A DNA stretch of 64,000 bases from Rhizobium sp. R634 (GCF_002211305.1 NZ_LOKW01000006.1:1-64000), one strand, 5' to 3'; counted from the first letter of the stretch, positions 23,373-31,805 are shown. Notes: generated from the sequence alone by a model not told the origin. Translations and numbers: made by a program.

Positions 23373-23936
23373 ATGATGAAGGTAACGCATGTAGCACTTG
23401 CAGCAGCACTTCTGGCAGGTACGGCGGTGTCGGGATTCGCACAGTCGTCGAGCACTGTCGGCACCGGCGGATCGACGGCGGGCGGCGGAACTGCGAGCAG
23501 CACGATCGGTACTGGTGGCAGCTCCGCCGGCGGCGACTGCGCGGCAGGATCCACCAATTGCCCGTCCGGCTCCTCCTCTACGGTCGGCACAGGTGGCTCA
23601 TCGGCCGGCGGCGGTACTTCGAGCAGCACTGTCGGCACCGGCGGCTCCGCGGCCGGCTCTGGCTCTGGCTCGGCTTCGACCCTTGGAACGGGCGGCTCGT
23701 CGGCGGGCGGCGGCACCTCCAGCAGCTCGGTTGGCACGGGCGGCTCCGCAGCCGGCTCCGGTGATGCCAATTCGGCCTCCAGCGTCGGGACAGGTGCTTC
23801 GTCTGCGGACGGAGACAAGACCGGCAGCACGGTCGGCACCGGCGCCAGCTCGGCCGGCTCGTCCGACAGCAAGGGCAAGAAGGGCTGTGCCCCCGGTCAG
23901 CTCAAGAAGGACGGCGCAGACAACAAGTCCTGCTGA
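23373..23936 (+). CDS. Exported GTGGS-repeat protein
   Basis: 187 aa. Signal peptide about residues 1-24 (LAAALLAGTAVSGFAQ), then about eight degenerate repeats built on VGTGGSxAGGGTSSS, and a distinct C terminus with two Cys (GCAPGQLKKDGADNKSC). GGAGG lies 8 nt before the first of two adjacent ATGs. The repeat composition suggests an extended surface or matrix polymer; the terminal Cys pair may anchor or cross-link it. It is first of three short exported proteins on one strand, the third of which shares the GTGGT/S motif. Confidence 0.75.
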   Translation: MMKVTHVALAAALLAGTAVSGFAQSSSTVGTGGSTAGGGTASSTIGTGGSSAGGDCAAGSTNCPSGSSSTVGTGGSSAGGGTSSSTVGTGGSAAGSGSGSASTLGTGGSSAGGGTSSSSVGTGGSAAGSGDANSASSVGTGASSADGDKTGSTVGTGASSAGSSDSKGKKGCAPGQLKKDGADNKSC

Positions 23937-23986
23937 ACGTCCCGGCCGGCGCCTCGACAGGCGTCGGCCAACCCAGGAGATGAACA

Positions 23987-24343
23987 ATGACACGTTTTTC
24001 TAAAGCCGCATGGGCCGCCGCCACTATCCTGGCCGCCGGGCAGGCGATGTCCGAAGAGATAAAACTCGATGACGGCACCAGCTGCACGGTGGTCCAGGGC
24101 GAGGCTTCCGCAAGCGGCGGTACTTCCACGACGGTGACAGCAGGCAATGGTCACGTCTCGTCATCGACGACGACAGGTGGCGCAGCGACGAGCTCCGGTT
24201 CCTCATCGACATCCTCGGCCGGCGCTTCGGCGGGATCTGGAAGCGTCGACAGTTTCTCGACGGCCAGCGTCACCCGCCCTGATGGCACGATCATTACCAA
24301 GCGTTCCGACGGAACCTGCTCGGTGATGAAACCGAACAAATAG
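23987..24343 (+). CDS. Small exported Ser/Thr/Gly-rich protein
   Basis: 118 aa, signal peptide about residues 1-22 (AAATILAAGQAMSEE). A mature start with one Cys (LDDGTSCTVVQG) is followed by a Ser/Thr/Gly-rich middle and a C-terminal strand-like segment with a second Cys (RPDGTIITKRSDGTCSV). AGGAGATG precedes the ATG. The two Cys flanking the low-complexity core could form a disulphide. It lies 50 nt after the GTGGS protein and 9 nt before the next gene, consistent with one transcript. Unknown function. Confidence 0.72.
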   Translation: MTRFSKAAWAAATILAAGQAMSEEIKLDDGTSCTVVQGEASASGGTSTTVTAGNGHVSSSTTTGGAATSSGSSSTSSAGASAGSGSVDSFSTASVTRPDGTIITKRSDGTCSVMKPNK

Positions 24344-24352
24344 GAGATCGCC

Positions 24353-24796
24353 ATGAAACTTTCGAATATGATCGGAGCCATCTCGATAGCACTGCTGGCC
24401 TCCACGGCCTCAGTGTCTGCGCAGGAATGCAATGCCGCCGGAACAGTCGGCACCGGCGGAACGGCCGCTGCCGGCGGCACTTCGGCAAGTTCGGTAGGTA
24501 CGGCCGGAACATGCCGGACGGATGGCGGAACGACCTCATCGATCGGATCCGGCGGAAGTGCTGCGACTGTCGATGGGAAGGCCAAGAGCCAGACCCATAT
24601 CAACGATGGCGGCGACAAGCTGAAGGCGCAGACGAAAGCGCAGGCGGTCGATCAGGGCACGTTCAGCAAATCACGAACCAAGACCAGTGTGGACGGCGAC
24701 ACGCTGCAGAGCACGACCCGAACCATGTCCCACGTCCCCGGCGAAAAACCGGTCAAGAACACGACCAATCAGAAGATTATCCTGCCGGAGGAGTAG
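24353..24796 (+). CDS. Exported protein with GTGGT motifs and polar C-terminal domain
   Basis: 147 aa. Signal peptide about residues 1-23 (ALLASTASVSAQ), then Cys-containing GTGG motifs (VGTGGTAAAGGTSASSVGT, SIGSGGSAAT) that echo the first gene of the operon, and a polar C-terminal ~80 residues rich in Lys, Thr and Gln. TAGGAGATCGCC precedes the ATG. The shared motif suggests that it and the first gene arose by duplication and divergence, or that they form a common structure. Confidence 0.72.
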   Translation: MKLSNMIGAISIALLASTASVSAQECNAAGTVGTGGTAAAGGTSASSVGTAGTCRTDGGTTSSIGSGGSAATVDGKAKSQTHINDGGDKLKAQTKAQAVDQGTFSKSRTKTSVDGDTLQSTTRTMSHVPGEKPVKNTTNQKIILPEE

Positions 24797-24831
24797 CGCC
24801 GGATGGCGTACGCGCCTGCGCTCACGCTTTG

Positions 24832-24864
24832 AGGCCGGCATCCATATGCGGTTGCCGGCCTTTC
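24832..24864 (+). terminator. Terminator-like hairpin between convergent genes
   Basis: A 9-bp perfect stem (AGGCCGGCA / TGCCGGCCT) with a 12-nt loop, followed by TTC. It lies between the end of the secreted-protein operon and the 3' end of phhA and could serve both strands. Confidence 0.6.
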
Positions 24865-24885
24865 TCGCCGCCTATCGTCAGTGGT

Positions 24886-25677
24886 TCACGAAGCTTTGGC
24901 TTCGAAAGCTGGGGCGAAGTCACCGAGCGATTTTGCCTTGAGGATCATGCCTTCGATATCCTGCTCCACGATCTCTTCCAGATCGGCGAAGCTGTCGATG
25001 ACGTAGTAGATCGGCTGTAGAATATCGATCCGATAGGGTGTTCTCAGCACGCTCATGAGATCGAAAGGCCGGAATTCGCATGCCGTGCCTTCCATCGCCG
25101 CTTTTGCTTCGCTGGGCGACGAGACGATGCCGGCGCCGAAGCAGCGGCGGCCCTGAGGCGTATTGATCAGGCCGAATTCCACGGTGAACCAGAAGATGCG
25201 GAACAGATGCCATGAATAGCCCTTGCCGAGGCGCAGGGCGGTTTCGCCGAAATGTCGGACGAAATTGGCGTAGCTCTGGTTGGTCAGCATCGGGCAATGG
25301 CCGAAGACCTCGTGGAACAGATCCGGCTCCTCGATATAGTCGATATGCTCGCGACGGCGCAGGAATGTGGCGAGCGGGAACTTGCCTTGCGACAGAAGCT
25401 CATAAAAGCGCGAGGGCGGTATGAGCGCCGGCACGCCTTCAACGCCGAAGCCGGTGGTGTCATTCAGGCGCCTGTTCACGTCGAGAAGCTGGGGAACCTT
25501 GTCCGGGCTGAGGCCCAGCATTTTCACGCCATCCAGATATTCGCGGCAGGCCGTGTTGGCGAGGATTTTCATCTGGCGCCGGTAGAGTTCGCCCCAGATC
25601 GCATCCTCTTCGAGCGTGTAGTCATAGAGACCGTCCGGTGCGGGCAGTTTGGCGGTGTAGCTGCTTTCCTTGGTCAT
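24886..25677 (-). CDS. phhA: Phenylalanine 4-monooxygenase
   Basis: Non-haem iron, pterin-dependent hydroxylase that turns phenylalanine into tyrosine, the entry step of the pathway continued at 26911-31155. 263 aa, the bacterial catalytic-domain-only size. Iron-binding region FHEVFGHCPML supplies two His, and the third ligand Glu lies in WFTVEFGL. GGGAGGATC precedes the start. No pterin carbinolamine dehydratase is adjacent, so that cofactor recycling enzyme must lie elsewhere. It is transcribed divergently from an Lrp-family gene, its likely regulator. Confidence 0.95.
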   Translation of the reverse strand: MTKESSYTAKLPAPDGLYDYTLEEDAIWGELYRRQMKILANTACREYLDGVKMLGLSPDKVPQLLDVNRRLNDTTGFGVEGVPALIPPSRFYELLSQGKFPLATFLRRREHIDYIEEPDLFHEVFGHCPMLTNQSYANFVRHFGETALRLGKGYSWHLFRIFWFTVEFGLINTPQGRRCFGAGIVSSPSEAKAAMEGTACEFRPFDLMSVLRTPYRIDILQPIYYVIDSFADLEEIVEQDIEGMILKAKSLGDFAPAFEAKAS

Positions 25678-25771
25678 AGGCTGATCCTCCCAGGCACGGC
25701 GCTATTGCTGCCATTATGATCCGGCTTTGGAGGATTTTCTTTTCTTTCGTGCTGGCTATTGCCATAGTGCT

Positions 25772-25784
25772 GGGAAATATTCCC
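25772..25784 (+). promoter_or_regulatory. Palindrome between phhA and lrp, candidate Lrp operator
   Basis: GGGAAATATTCCC is a perfect 5-3-5 inverted repeat in the 123-nt divergent spacer, 16 nt before the regulator's ATG. Its position fits autoregulation plus control of phhA. The regulator-operator pairing is inferred. Confidence 0.45.
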
Positions 25785-25800
25785 GAAGATAGGTCAAGAA

Positions 25801-26262
25801 ATGAAAGAAACTGGGAATTTTCGCCGCAAGCTTCTGCAGCTCATCCAGGCCGACGGCAGCCTCTCCTTGGCGGACCTGGCGGAAAAGGCCGGCATGTCGC
25901 AGAGCTCGGCCTGGCGGAAGATCCAGGAACTGGAAGCAGACGGCGTCATCCGCAAGCGGGTGACGCTGCTCGATCCCGGTAAACTCGATCTCAAGCTCTG
26001 CGTGATCGCGCATGTGACCCTGGAGGATCACCATGAAGAGGCGGTCGCCTCCTTCGCGTCGGTAGTGCTGGATCGTCCTGAAATCATGGAATGTTACGCC
26101 TTGTCGGGCGCCTTCGATTATATGCTGAAGATTCGGGCGCGCGACGTCGAAAGCTATGAAGCCTTCATGACGCGCTATCTCATGCGCAACCCGCATGTGC
26201 GCACCGTCGTCTCGAGCTTCGTGCTGCGCGAGCTGAAATTCTCGACCGAACTGCCGATCTGA
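25801..26262 (+). CDS. Lrp/AsnC-family regulator, likely of phhA
   Basis: 153 aa with an N-terminal winged helix-turn-helix (SLADLAEKAGMSQSSAWRKIQELEADGVI) and a C-terminal RAM/ACT-like effector domain (LSGAFDYMLKIRARDVESY). The family senses amino acids and commonly controls the neighbouring catabolic gene; divergent placement from phhA makes phenylalanine or tyrosine the likely ligand. It is a different subtype from the Lrp protein encoded just downstream on the other strand. The frame begins at the ATG directly after the palindrome at 25772-25784. Confidence 0.9.
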   Translation: MKETGNFRRKLLQLIQADGSLSLADLAEKAGMSQSSAWRKIQELEADGVIRKRVTLLDPGKLDLKLCVIAHVTLEDHHEEAVASFASVVLDRPEIMECYALSGAFDYMLKIRARDVESYEAFMTRYLMRNPHVRTVVSSFVLRELKFSTELPI

Positions 26263-26283
26263 CGCTTGAAACGAGGCCAGGCG

Positions 26284-26781
26284 TTACCGCGCGTCGCCAT
26301 GTGCGCTGCCCGGCATATGGATTGGAAAGCCCTCGAATGTCTTCAGCGTATCGAGCACGATCGATGTCTTCACGTGCTGCACGGATTCATGCGGCAGCAA
26401 AACATCGTTGACGAATTTGGAGAGGTCGGCGAGCCCGCGGGTCGCGACCTTGAGATGGTAATCCATTTCGCCGGTCAGCGCATAGGCTTCGAGAACCTCC
26501 GGCAGACCGTTGATCAGCTGGGAGAACCTGCGAGCATTGTCACGGTTGTGGGTCGCGAGCGTCACGGAGATGACCACGAGCATATCCAGGCCCAGTTTCT
26601 GCCGGTCGAGGTAAGCGCTATAGCTGCGGATGTAACCTTCAGCCTCCAATCGCGTGCGCCGGCGCGAGCATTGTGAGGGCGAAAGCGCGATCCGTTCACC
26701 CAGCTCGTTGTTCGTCAGCCTCCCGTCCTTTTGGAGCTCCTGAAGCAGGCGAAAATCCAATTTGTCGAGCTGCTCATCCAT
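26284..26781 (-). CDS. Lrp/AsnC-family regulator, likely of hpd-hmgA-fah-maiA
   Basis: 165 aa, with the helix-turn-helix at about residues 20-45 (LTNNELGERIALSPSQCSRRRTRLEAEGYI) and effector domain after it (YALTGEMDYHLKVATRGLADL). It is divergent from hpd with a 129-nt spacer and convergent with the other Lrp gene (21 nt between stops). Regulation of the homogentisate operon is inferred from position. The spacer has TTTGCATGCG and TTTGCAC motifs about 20 nt apart that could be half-sites. Confidence 0.9.
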   Translation of the reverse strand: MDEQLDKLDFRLLQELQKDGRLTNNELGERIALSPSQCSRRRTRLEAEGYIRSYSAYLDRQKLGLDMLVVISVTLATHNRDNARRFSQLINGLPEVLEAYALTGEMDYHLKVATRGLADLSKFVNDVLLPHESVQHVKTSIVLDTLKTFEGFPIHMPGSAHGDAR

Positions 26782-26910
26782 TGCACGAAATCTCCGATAT
26801 GCTCACGAAACGTGCATAATATCTTCCCCCGATATAAAGAATGCAAGAACTTTGCATGCGTTTTGGGCCACACTTTGCACAGTCAAAGTTCAGTCCTCAA
26901 GGAGGAGAAA

Positions 26911-28020
26911 ATGGGCCCTTTTCCGCATGATGCGCCGCCCTCGGAAATCACCGCCGACAATCCGGCGGGTACCGATGGCTTCGAATTCGTCGAATTCGCT
27001 CACCCGGAGCCCGAGAAGCTCAGCGAGCTTTTCACGCGCATGGGCTACGTCGCCGTCGCCAGGCATAAGACGAAAGACATCACCGTCTGGCGCCAGGGTG
27101 ACATCAACTATGTTCTGAACGCCGAAGCCGGCAGTCATGGCGCTCGCTTCGTCGCACAACACGGTCCCTGCGCCCCGTCGATGGCATGGCGTGTGGTCGA
27201 CGCCAGGCACGCATTCGACCATGCGGTGTCGAATGGCGCGGTTGTCTATGAAGGGGATGACAAGGTGCTCGACGTCCCTGCCATCGTCGGTATCGGCGGC
27301 TCGCTGCTCTATTTCGTCGAGATCTATGGCGCGAAGGGGTCGGCTTACGATGCCGAGTTCGATTGGCTCGGCGAGCCCAATCCGCGCCCCGAAGGGATCG
27401 GCTTCTATTATCTCGACCATCTCACCCACAATGTCTTTCGCGGCAACATGGACAAGTGGTGGGATTTCTACCGCAACCTGTTCAATTTCAAGCAGATCCA
27501 TTTCTTCGATATTGATGGGCGCATCACCGGCCTTGTCAGCCGCGCCATCACCTCGCCCTGCGGCAAGATCCGCATTCCCTTGAATGAATCGAAGGACGAT
27601 ACCAGCCAGATCGAGGAATATCTGAAGAAGTACAAGGGCGAGGGCATCCAGCACATCGCCGTTGGAACGGAGGATATCTATAAGGCGACCGACAGGCTTG
27701 CCGATAACGGCCTGCGCTTCATGCCGGGTCCGCCGGAGACCTACTACGACATGTCCTATGAGCGCGTGAACGGCCATAGCGAACCGATCGACCGCATGAA
27801 GAAGCATGGCATCCTCATCGACGGCGAAGGCGTCGTGAATGGCGGCATGACGAAGATCCTGCTCCAGATCTTCTCGAAAACCGTCATCGGCCCGATCTTC
27901 TTCGAATTCATCCAGCGCAAGGGCGACGAGGGCTTCGGCGAAGGCAATTTCCGCGCGCTTTTCGAGTCGATCGAGGCCGATCAGATCAAGCGTGGTGTCA
28001 TCGGCACTGCAGCGGAGTAA
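26911..28020 (+). CDS. hpd: 4-hydroxyphenylpyruvate dioxygenase
   Basis: Fe(II) dioxygenase converting 4-hydroxyphenylpyruvate to homogentisate; 369 aa, as usual for the family. The iron ligands are visible as His in YLDHLTHNV, His in GIQHIAVGTEDIY and Glu in the C-terminal FFEFIQRKG block, the last being the diagnostic C-terminal helix region. AAGGAGGAGAAA lies right before the ATG; the open frame extends 60 codons upstream, but into the divergent regulator. It is first gene of the plus-strand tyrosine catabolic operon. Confidence 0.96.
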   Translation: MGPFPHDAPPSEITADNPAGTDGFEFVEFAHPEPEKLSELFTRMGYVAVARHKTKDITVWRQGDINYVLNAEAGSHGARFVAQHGPCAPSMAWRVVDARHAFDHAVSNGAVVYEGDDKVLDVPAIVGIGGSLLYFVEIYGAKGSAYDAEFDWLGEPNPRPEGIGFYYLDHLTHNVFRGNMDKWWDFYRNLFNFKQIHFFDIDGRITGLVSRAITSPCGKIRIPLNESKDDTSQIEEYLKKYKGEGIQHIAVGTEDIYKATDRLADNGLRFMPGPPETYYDMSYERVNGHSEPIDRMKKHGILIDGEGVVNGGMTKILLQIFSKTVIGPIFFEFIQRKGDEGFGEGNFRALFESIEADQIKRGVIGTAAE

Positions 28021-28034
28021 ACTCCAGGCGATCT

Positions 28035-28057
28035 CGCGCGCCCGAAGAAGGCGCGCG
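28035..28057 (+). terminator. Intercistronic hairpin between hpd and hmgA
   Basis: An 8-bp stem (CGCGCGCC / GGCGCGCG) with a 7-nt loop and no T-run, 15 nt after the hpd stop. It may stabilise the hpd message or attenuate the downstream genes. Confidence 0.4.
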
Positions 28058-28092
28058 GGCATTCTGGCAGTTTTCGGGGAGGAGAGTGAGCA

Positions 28093-29454
28093 ATGGACCA
28101 GACATCGATCCAGCCTGCCGAGGCTGAGGCCGCGACGGCAAACAGGCCGAAATATATGCCGGGTTTCGGCAACGATTTCGAAACGGAGTCGCTGCCGGGC
28201 GCCTTGCCTCAGGGCCAGAACAGCCCGCAGAAATGCAATTACGGCCTCTATGCCGAGCAGCTTTCCGGCTCGCCCTTCACCGCGCCGCGCGGGACGAATG
28301 AACGGTCCTGGCTTTACCGCATCCGCCCAAGCGTGCGCCACACGGGCCGCTTCTCGAATGCTTCCTATCCGCACTGGAAAACCGCGCCTTGCCTCGACGA
28401 GCATTCGCTTCCCCTGGGTCAGCTTCGCTGGAATCCCGTGCCCGCGCCCGCGGAGAAGCTGACTTTCCTTCAAGGCGTGAGGACCATGACGACGGCGGGC
28501 GATGTCACCACCCAGGTGGGCATGTCGGCCCATGCCTATGTCTTCAACGAAGACATGGTCGACGACTACTTCTTCAACGCCGACGGCGAACTGCTGATCG
28601 TGCCGCAGCTTGGCGCCATCAGGGTGTTCACCGAAATGGGCATCATGGATGTCGAGCCGCTGGAAATATGCCTGATCCCGCGCGGCATGATGTTCAAGAT
28701 CCTGCGCATCGGCGAGCAGCCCGTCTGGCGCGGCTATATATGCGAGAATTACGGCGCGAAATTCACGCTGCCGGACCGTGGCCCCATCGGTGCCAACTGC
28801 CTGGCCAACCCGCGCGATTTCAAGACGCCAGTCGCCGCCTTCGAGGACAAGGAAAAGCCCTGCCGCGTGCATGTGAAATGGTGCGGGAAATTCTATGTCA
28901 CCGATATCGGCCATTCGCCCCTCGATGTGGTCGCCTGGCACGGCAACTATGCCTCGTACAAATACGACCTCAGGACATTTTCTCCCGTCGGCGCGATCAG
29001 CTTCGATCATCCCGATCCGTCGATCTTCTCGGTGCTGACCGCTCCGACCGAAGATGCCGGCACGGCCAATGTCGATTTCGTGATCTTTCCACCGCGCTGG
29101 CTGGTGGCCGATCACACGTTCCGTCCGCCCTGGTACCACCGCAACATCATGAGCGAATTCATGGGCCTGATCCATGGGCAGTATGACGCCAAAGAGGAGG
29201 GCTTCGTGCCCGGCGGCATGAGCCTGCACAACATGATGCTTGCCCACGGGCCGGACGCGCTCGCCTTCGAAAAGGCATCCAATGCCGAACTCAAGCCCGT
29301 GAAGCTGGATAACACGATGGCCTTCATGTTCGAGACCCGATACCCGCAGCAACTGACGAAATACGCAGCCGAGCTTGAAACGCTGCAGGATGATTACCTC
29401 AAATGCTGGGACGGTCTGGAACGCAAGTTCGACGGAACCCCCGGTATCAAGTGA
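28093..29454 (+). CDS. hmgA: Homogentisate 1,2-dioxygenase
   Basis: Ring-cleaving dioxygenase that makes maleylacetoacetate from homogentisate; 453 aa, the expected length. N-terminal [16 protein letters not shown] is the hallmark of the family, and the C-terminal region has the iron-binding area [23 protein letters not shown] precedes the ATG. It lies 72 nt after hpd and 16 nt before the fumarylacetoacetase gene. Cytoplasmic. Confidence 0.96.
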   Translation: MDQTSIQPAEAEAATANRPKYMPGFGNDFETESLPGALPQGQNSPQKCNYGLYAEQLSGSPFTAPRGTNERSWLYRIRPSVRHTGRFSNASYPHWKTAPCLDEHSLPLGQLRWNPVPAPAEKLTFLQGVRTMTTAGDVTTQVGMSAHAYVFNEDMVDDYFFNADGELLIVPQLGAIRVFTEMGIMDVEPLEICLIPRGMMFKILRIGEQPVWRGYICENYGAKFTLPDRGPIGANCLANPRDFKTPVAAFEDKEKPCRVHVKWCGKFYVTDIGHSPLDVVAWHGNYASYKYDLRTFSPVGAISFDHPDPSIFSVLTAPTEDAGTANVDFVIFPPRWLVADHTFRPPWYHRNIMSEFMGLIHGQYDAKEEGFVPGGMSLHNMMLAHGPDALAFEKASNAELKPVKLDNTMAFMFETRYPQQLTKYAAELETLQDDYLKCWDGLERKFDGTPGIK

Positions 29455-29470
29455 AGGTCGGGGACCGGAT

Positions 29471-30496
29471 ATGAAGCTTGCAACGCTGAAGGACTCCACC
29501 AGGGACGGCCGGCTCGTCGTCGTCTCCCGCGATCTCACCCGCTGCTCCGAGGTCGGTCACATCGCCCGCACCCTGCAGGCGGCGCTCGATGACTGGAAGC
29601 ATGTGGCGCCAAGGCTTGCGGAGGTTGCCGAAGGCATCGAGACCGGCGCCCAGCCGACGATCCGCTTTCACGAACACGACGCCGCATCGCCTTTGCCACG
29701 CGCCTATCAATGGGCCGACGGTTCGGCCTACGTCAATCATGTCGAACTGGTGCGCAAGGCGAGGGGTGCCGAGATGCCGGCGACGTTCTGGACCGATCCG
29801 CTGATGTACCAGGGCGGTTCGGACGGTTTCCTCGCGCCGCGCGATCCGATCCCTGCTGCCGACGAGGCCTATGGGATCGACATGGAAGGCGAGGTCGCCG
29901 TCATCACCGGCGATGTTGCAATGGGTTCCGGCCCGCAAGCCGCTCGCGACGCCATCCGTCTGGTGATGCTCGTCAACGACGTGTCGCTGCGCGGCCTCAT
30001 ACCGGATGAACTGGCCAAGGGGTTCGGCTTCTTCCAATCCAAGCCTGCCTCGGCCTTTTCTCCCGTCGCGGTGACGCCGGACGAGCTGGGAGACGCCTGG
30101 GATGGCGCCAAGCTGCATCTGCCGCTGCTTGTCAGCCTGAACGGCAAGCCGTTCGGCAAGGCGAATGCCGGCATCGACATGACCTTCGATTTCGGCCGGC
30201 TGATCGCCCATGCCGCCAAGACCCGCAACCTCTTGGCCGGAACGATCATCGGCTCGGGAACGGTGTCCAACAAGCGCGACGGCGGCGCGGGCAGGCCGGT
30301 CGAAGACGGCGGTGACGGCTATTCCTGCATCGCTGAGATACGCATGATCGAGACGATCGAAACCGGTTCGCCGAAGACGCCATTCATGCGGTTCGGCGAT
30401 CAGGTCCGCATCGAGATGAAGGATCGCGCCGGCCATTCGATCTTCGGCGCGATCGAGCAGACCGTGGAACGATATGCAGGAACTGAGCCGCAATGA
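29471..30496 (+). CDS. Fumarylacetoacetate hydrolase family protein (fumarylacetoacetase)
   Basis: Final enzyme of tyrosine degradation, giving fumarate and acetoacetate; 341 aa, the short bacterial form. Conserved segments include GIDMEGEVAVITGD with the metal-binding Glu, the lysine/glycine region FNPVAV-like block at AFSPVAVTPDELG, and the C-terminal GSGTVSNKRD. The ATG at 29471 follows a purine-rich GGTCGGGGACCGG; an open extension upstream overlaps hmgA and is rejected. The stop overlaps the maiA start (ATGA). Position between hmgA and maiA makes the function firm. Confidence 0.92.
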   Translation: MKLATLKDSTRDGRLVVVSRDLTRCSEVGHIARTLQAALDDWKHVAPRLAEVAEGIETGAQPTIRFHEHDAASPLPRAYQWADGSAYVNHVELVRKARGAEMPATFWTDPLMYQGGSDGFLAPRDPIPAADEAYGIDMEGEVAVITGDVAMGSGPQAARDAIRLVMLVNDVSLRGLIPDELAKGFGFFQSKPASAFSPVAVTPDELGDAWDGAKLHLPLLVSLNGKPFGKANAGIDMTFDFGRLIAHAAKTRNLLAGTIIGSGTVSNKRDGGAGRPVEDGGDGYSCIAEIRMIETIETGSPKTPFMRFGDQVRIEMKDRAGHSIFGAIEQTVERYAGTEPQ

Positions 30497-31155
30497 GCGA
30501 GGTCGTTCTCTACGACTACTGGCGATCGTCGGCGAGCTATCGCGTCCGCATCGCTCTCAACATGCTGGGCATCGACCATAGGACCGTACCGGTCAATCTG
30601 CTGGAGGGAGCGCACCGGAAGCCGGACTATCTGGCCCTCAACCCGCAGGGGCTCGTGCCGACCCTGGTGATCGACGGGCAGGTTCTGACGCAATCGCTGG
30701 CAATCATCGAATATCTCGCCGAGCTTCGGCCGGAATCCGGATTGCTGCCGGCAGGTATCGCCGATCGCCAGAAAGTCCGCGCCCTCGCATATGCCGTCGC
30801 CATGGACATCCATCCGATCTGCAACATGCATGTCGCCGCTCATCTGACGACCATGACCGAGAAGGCCGACGCCCGCGAGGAATGGATGAAGCACTTCATC
30901 GGCGCCGGGCTCGGGAAACTGGAAGCTATGATCGGCGAATACGCTGGAGAATTCAGCTATGGCGATCGGCCGACACTGGCGGACCTCTGCCTGATCCCGC
31001 AAGTCTACAACGCCCGCCGCTGGGGCGTCGATCTCACGGATTTCAAGCGCATCGTCGCGATCGACGCCCGATGCGCCGAACTGCCGGCCTTCCAGGCCGC
31101 CCATCCCGACCGCGTCGCCGAAGCTTCATCGCCGGTGCGCACCATATCAGGCTGA
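30493..31155 (+). CDS. maiA: Maleylacetoacetate isomerase
   Basis: Zeta-class GST-fold enzyme that isomerises maleylacetoacetate to fumarylacetoacetate using glutathione; 220 aa. The active-site motif SSASYRVRIALN (residues ~12-23) matches the zeta-class SSxxSxRVRIAL pattern, and the thioredoxin-like domain continues with NPQGLVPTL and SLAIIEYL. Its start overlaps the fumarylacetoacetase stop. The last ~50 codons are overlapped on the other strand by the MEKHLA-like frame. Confidence 0.93.
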   Translation: MSEVVLYDYWRSSASYRVRIALNMLGIDHRTVPVNLLEGAHRKPDYLALNPQGLVPTLVIDGQVLTQSLAIIEYLAELRPESGLLPAGIADRQKVRALAYAVAMDIHPICNMHVAAHLTTMTEKADAREEWMKHFIGAGLGKLEAMIGEYAGEFSYGDRPTLADLCLIPQVYNARRWGVDLTDFKRIVAIDARCAELPAFQAAHPDRVAEASSPVRTISG

Positions 31156-31649
31156 GGCCCAGCGGCCGGCTGCAAGACTAGGCATTCCCGCCATGAAGAG
31201 AATATCGCCGCCTGACCCAACCGCTGCCCGCTTTCATCGATCAACTGCCAGACGGTCACGTCCTCGATCCAGAAACGCCGCCCCGATTTCGCAATCCTGA
31301 TACCGCGCCCATTCTCCACAAACCCATCGCGCGTGACGGCATCCAGCAGCCGCTGCCGCTCGGCACGATCAGGCTGCTCGGCTGAAAACTGCGAACGCAG
31401 CGCGATGAATTCGTCCCAGCTATATTCGAAGCAGTTTTGCGCGGTCCGGTTTGCGTAGATGAAGCGCGGGTCGGGCTCGGTGTTGTGGGCGAGGACCACG
31501 AATGGGGCATGGTTGTAAAGCCAGTCTGCGCCTTGGCCGTCGCCGACGAGAGGGCGGCGGACGAGGCGCGCGTAGCTTCCGGTGAGGAGGGAGAAGAAAT
31601 CGGGATCGAGCGTCAGATCGAGGGAGGGAGTGTCATAGGCAAAAGTCAC
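31005..31649 (-). CDS. MEKHLA-domain (PAS-like) protein with an abnormal C-terminal extension
   Basis: 214 aa. Residues 1-~155 match MEKHLA-type PAS-related proteins: FVVLAHNTEPDPRFIYANRTAQNCFEY, then GRRFWIEDVTVWQLIDESGQRLGQAAIFSSW. Family members normally end there. Here the frame runs on about 60 residues, through CLVLQPAAG and into DNA antisense to the last 151 nt of maiA, ending TPQRRAL. That tail has no resemblance to the family, suggesting loss of the original stop by mutation or deletion at the junction. The protein may still fold. Family function: unknown, possibly signalling. Confidence 0.72.
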   Translation of the reverse strand: MTFAYDTPSLDLTLDPDFFSLLTGSYARLVRRPLVGDGQGADWLYNHAPFVVLAHNTEPDPRFIYANRTAQNCFEYSWDEFIALRSQFSAEQPDRAERQRLLDAVTRDGFVENGRGIRIAKSGRRFWIEDVTVWQLIDESGQRLGQAAIFSSWRECLVLQPAAGPQPDMVRTGDEASATRSGWAAWKAGSSAHRASIATMRLKSVRSTPQRRAL

Positions 31650-31691
31650 GAAGTGCCTCGTTGGTCAAATGCGCCGATGCACGCGACATAG

Positions 31692-31805
31692 CCGATATCA
31701 TTGCACAGATTAGATAGCCGCCGCTCGGGAGTTGATATGACCGATTTCAGGCGCACCGTCGATACCGTTCGACCGCAGTTGCGGGAGCGCTCGCCGACGA
31801 TCCCG
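31692..31805 (+). pseudogene. Remnant of a maiA-like / GST-family 3' end
   Basis: A short frame (SRRSGVDMTDFRRTVDTV) aligns with the maiA product segment ARRWGVDLTDFKRIVAID; over the 43 nt around it about four in five bases match. No start, no upstream GST domain, and a stop (TAG at 31689) immediately upstream. It reads as a decayed C-terminal fragment of a duplicated isomerase gene, lying just before an intact but atypical GST gene. Confidence 0.5.

Noticed and set aside
23373..23936. CRISPR-like tandem repeat array
   Set aside because: The repeats are coding, with a period set by the GTGGS protein motif; there are no unique spacers of constant length and no cas genes.
26890..29538. 882-codon minus-strand open frame across hpd and hmgA
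   Set aside because: Antisense shadow with no domain; it spans two verified dioxygenase genes and their intergenic hairpin.
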